Source: Spirochaetaceae bacterium (GTDB lineage: Bacteria; Spirochaetota; Spirochaetia; SZUA-6; Fen-1364). From it: a stretch of DNA of 6,536 bases. Below the pieces are notes generated by a model. The model saw nothing but the letters and a program-made list of their open reading frames with translations. It had not been told where the DNA came from and searched no databases. Of this stretch, positions 5,425 through 6,536 are shown piece after piece (the stretch's first letter is position 1; the number at the start of each line of letters is the position of its first letter). The stretch lies in the NCBI GenBank assembly GCA_003141795.1, contig PLNO01000054.1:9281-15816 (forward strand), in the 5' to 3' direction. The translations under genes were made by a program, and so were the position numbers.

Positions 5425-6063
5425 CTAGCGGCGGGCGTTATCAAGAAGTTCGACTTCCTGCGCCACCATATAGCCCATGCCTTTGACGCACACGATCGGG
5501 CAGCGGACGTCGGGCAGGGCTTCGCGCGCTTTTCTGCGCAGGGCGGATACGTGCATATCGATGGCCCTGCTGGCGGCCCGTCCCTCCCTGCCTTCGAGGG
5601 AGTAGGATAGCGCCGCCCGGGGCACGGGACGGCCCCGATTGCCGAGCAGCATCCGCAGGATGACGGCCTCATGGTGGGTGAGGGCGACCACACCCCGCGC
5701 CGAGCGAAGCTCGTTGCCCTGGAGCTCGGCGTCGCCCCAGAGGAGCCGGCTGCGGCTGGCCAGCCGGGACAGAAGGGCGCGGGCGCGGACGGCGAGCTCT
5801 TCAGGGGACCAGGGGTCCCGCAGGTAATCGGCGCAGCCGGCGACGAAACACGCGCGGAGGAGGGCCGCCGGGCCGCAGGCGATGAGCGGCACGCCGGTAT
5901 CGGGAAGACTGACGACCCGCGCGGCCGGTACGACGCAGAGGTCCGCCTCATCCGGCGGCAGCGGCTCAGGGGTCGGCAGGAAAAGAAAAGGGCTTCCCGT
6001 GAGGGAAGCCCGCAATCGTTCGGTCAGCACAGGGTCGAGGTCGACGAGGTTGATCCTCGCCAT
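5425..6063 (-). CDS. OmpR/PhoB-type winged-helix regulator with degenerate receiver
   Basis: This is a 212-residue DNA-binding protein. Residues 1-100 have the receiver layout (INLVDLDPVLTERL at the start, DYLRDPWSPEELAVRARALL at 79-98), but the catalytic residues are gone. One of the N-terminal acidic pair is Leu9, the phosphoacceptor Asp aligns with Pro46 (DLCVVPAARV), and the conserved Lys of the KP motif is Asp83. It therefore should not be phosphorylated normally. Residues about 106-201 form an OmpR-type winged helix: LTHHEAVILRMLL, the recognition helix around SRAIDMHVSALRRKAR (165-180), and the wing VKGMGYMV at 193-200. The regulator probably acts on envelope genes, perhaps its own operon. 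The start ATG lies 4 bp after the pspA stop, with AGAAG and GAGGG upstream. A TTG at 6090 would overlap pspA and add unconserved residues, so it was not chosen. A terminator lies inside codons 18-28. Confidence 0.85.
   Translation of the reverse strand: MARINLVDLDPVLTERLRASLTGSPFLFLPTPEPLPPDEADLCVVPAARVVSLPDTGVPLIACGPAALLRACFVAGCADYLRDPWSPEELAVRARALLSRLASRSRLLWGDAELQGNELRSARGVVALTHHEAVILRMLLGNRGRPVPRAALSYSLEGREGRAASRAIDMHVSALRRKAREALPDVRCPIVCVKGMGYMVAQEVELLDNARR
5981..6011 (-). terminator. Intragenic Rho-independent terminator (possible attenuator)
   Basis: On the - strand a perfect 9-bp stem (6011-6003 pairing with 5998-5990, GGGCTTCCC against GGGAAGCCC) with a 4-nt loop is followed directly by TTTTCTTTTC, eight T in ten. 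This is a textbook intrinsic terminator in the direction of transcription, but it lies 52-83 nt into the regulator gene, encoding residues ASLTGSP-FLFL. RNA polymerase coming from pspA would be expected to stop here unless ribosomes translating the regulator disrupt the stem. Confidence 0.75.
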
Positions 6064-6067
6064 GCCC

Positions 6068-6536
6068 TCACTTCTGCTCTTTGTTTTCAATCTGACCCAT
6101 TTTGGATTTCAGGTCTTCCAGCAGCTTGTCCGCGCTCGCGTCCGAAGATTCCAGCTCCTTGAACTTGTCCTCCAGCTTCTGGTCCTCCGTAGTGACGGTG
6201 CCCAGCTCCTTCAGCGCTTCCGCCTCCGCTTCCACCTGGTCCACCTTCTGCGTCATGCGGTCGAACGTGTCGAACGAGGAGTTGCCGGAGAGGGAGCCCA
6301 TGGTCTGCTGGATCTGCTTCTGCGCTTCCGCGCGTTTTGCGCGCGCGATGAGGAGGTTCTTCTTGCGGCCCGCTTCCTCGATCTTGGTCTGCAGCTGCCG
6401 CAACGCGTCTTTCAGCTGTTCGACGGCGGCGTGCTGGCTCTCGAACTCCTTCTGGAAGGAGGCCGCGTAGCCCTCGTATTCCTGCTTGCGCAGGAGGGCT
6501 TCCTTGGCGAGGTCATCCTTGCCGGCCTTCACGGCG
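6068..6536 (-). CDS. pspA: PspA/IM30 (Vipp1) family protein (C-terminal part)
   Basis: The visible 155 residues are the C-terminal two thirds of a PspA/IM30 protein, an ESCRT-III-like membrane-remodelling protein that coats and stabilises the inner membrane under stress. The 5' end is outside the window; the GTG at 6532 is an internal Val. Family signatures include AGKDDLAKEALLRK at 4-17, a long coiled coil through about 100, LLIARAKRAEAQKQIQQT at 61-78 and SGNSSFDTFDRMTQKV at 83-98, where typical members have a nearly identical GNSAFDTFDRM segment. The tail after about 110 is acidic and helical and ends KEQK. The stop codon is 4 bp before the start of the regulator gene, so pspA probably heads or precedes that operon. 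No PspF-type activator or PspB/C genes are visible here. Identification is secure for the family; the symbol is used in the broad sense. Confidence 0.9.
   Translation of the reverse strand, partial: AVKAGKDDLAKEALLRKQEYEGYAASFQKEFESQHAAVEQLKDALRQLQTKIEEAGRKKNLLIARAKRAEAQKQIQQTMGSLSGNSSFDTFDRMTQKVDQVEAEAEALKELGTVTTEDQKLEDKFKELESSDASADKLLEDLKSKMGQIENKEQK

Overview
The window is a compact, GC-rich (roughly 65 %) stretch of bacterial chromosome with seven protein genes and almost no intergenic space. A putative outer-membrane barrel protein, two LptF/LptG-like permeases and a DjlA-type co-chaperone point to a diderm (Gram-negative-type) bacterium. The phylum cannot be fixed from the sequence alone. 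A spirochaete would fit the general style, but that is only a guess. No tRNA, rRNA, insertion sequence, phage gene or CRISPR array is visible.

Layout. On the + strand, the 3' part of murA (peptidoglycan precursor synthesis) runs off the left edge. It is followed by a small secreted, probably outer-membrane, protein that has its own extended -10 promoter and a strong ribosome binding site. A long GC-rich hairpin at about 1372-1397 separates this pair from convergent genes. Everything to the right lies on the - strand in two transcription units. The first, read from the right edge, is pspA (partial) > a winged-helix regulator with a degenerate receiver domain > a 324-aa LptF/LptG-like permease > a 567-aa LptF/LptG-like permease with a TPR-like insertion. 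The genes are 4 bp apart, 18 bp apart and overlapping by 4 bp. The second unit starts at a TTGACA promoter (2685-2713) and holds a two-TM membrane protein with a possible PH-like domain, followed 1 bp later by a DjlA-like membrane J-protein.

How they may work together. The theme is the cell envelope: peptidoglycan synthesis, an outer-membrane protein, PspA membrane-stress protection, a two-permease complex resembling the lipid exporter pair LptFG, and a membrane-anchored DnaK co-chaperone. The most interesting points are (i) the LptG-like protein with about 200 extra periplasmic residues of helical repeats, (ii) a response-regulator-like protein that has lost the receiver's phosphoacceptor Asp and Lys, and (iii) a textbook Rho-independent terminator inside the first 30 codons of that regulator. 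The terminator could uncouple pspA expression from the regulator and permease genes behind it.
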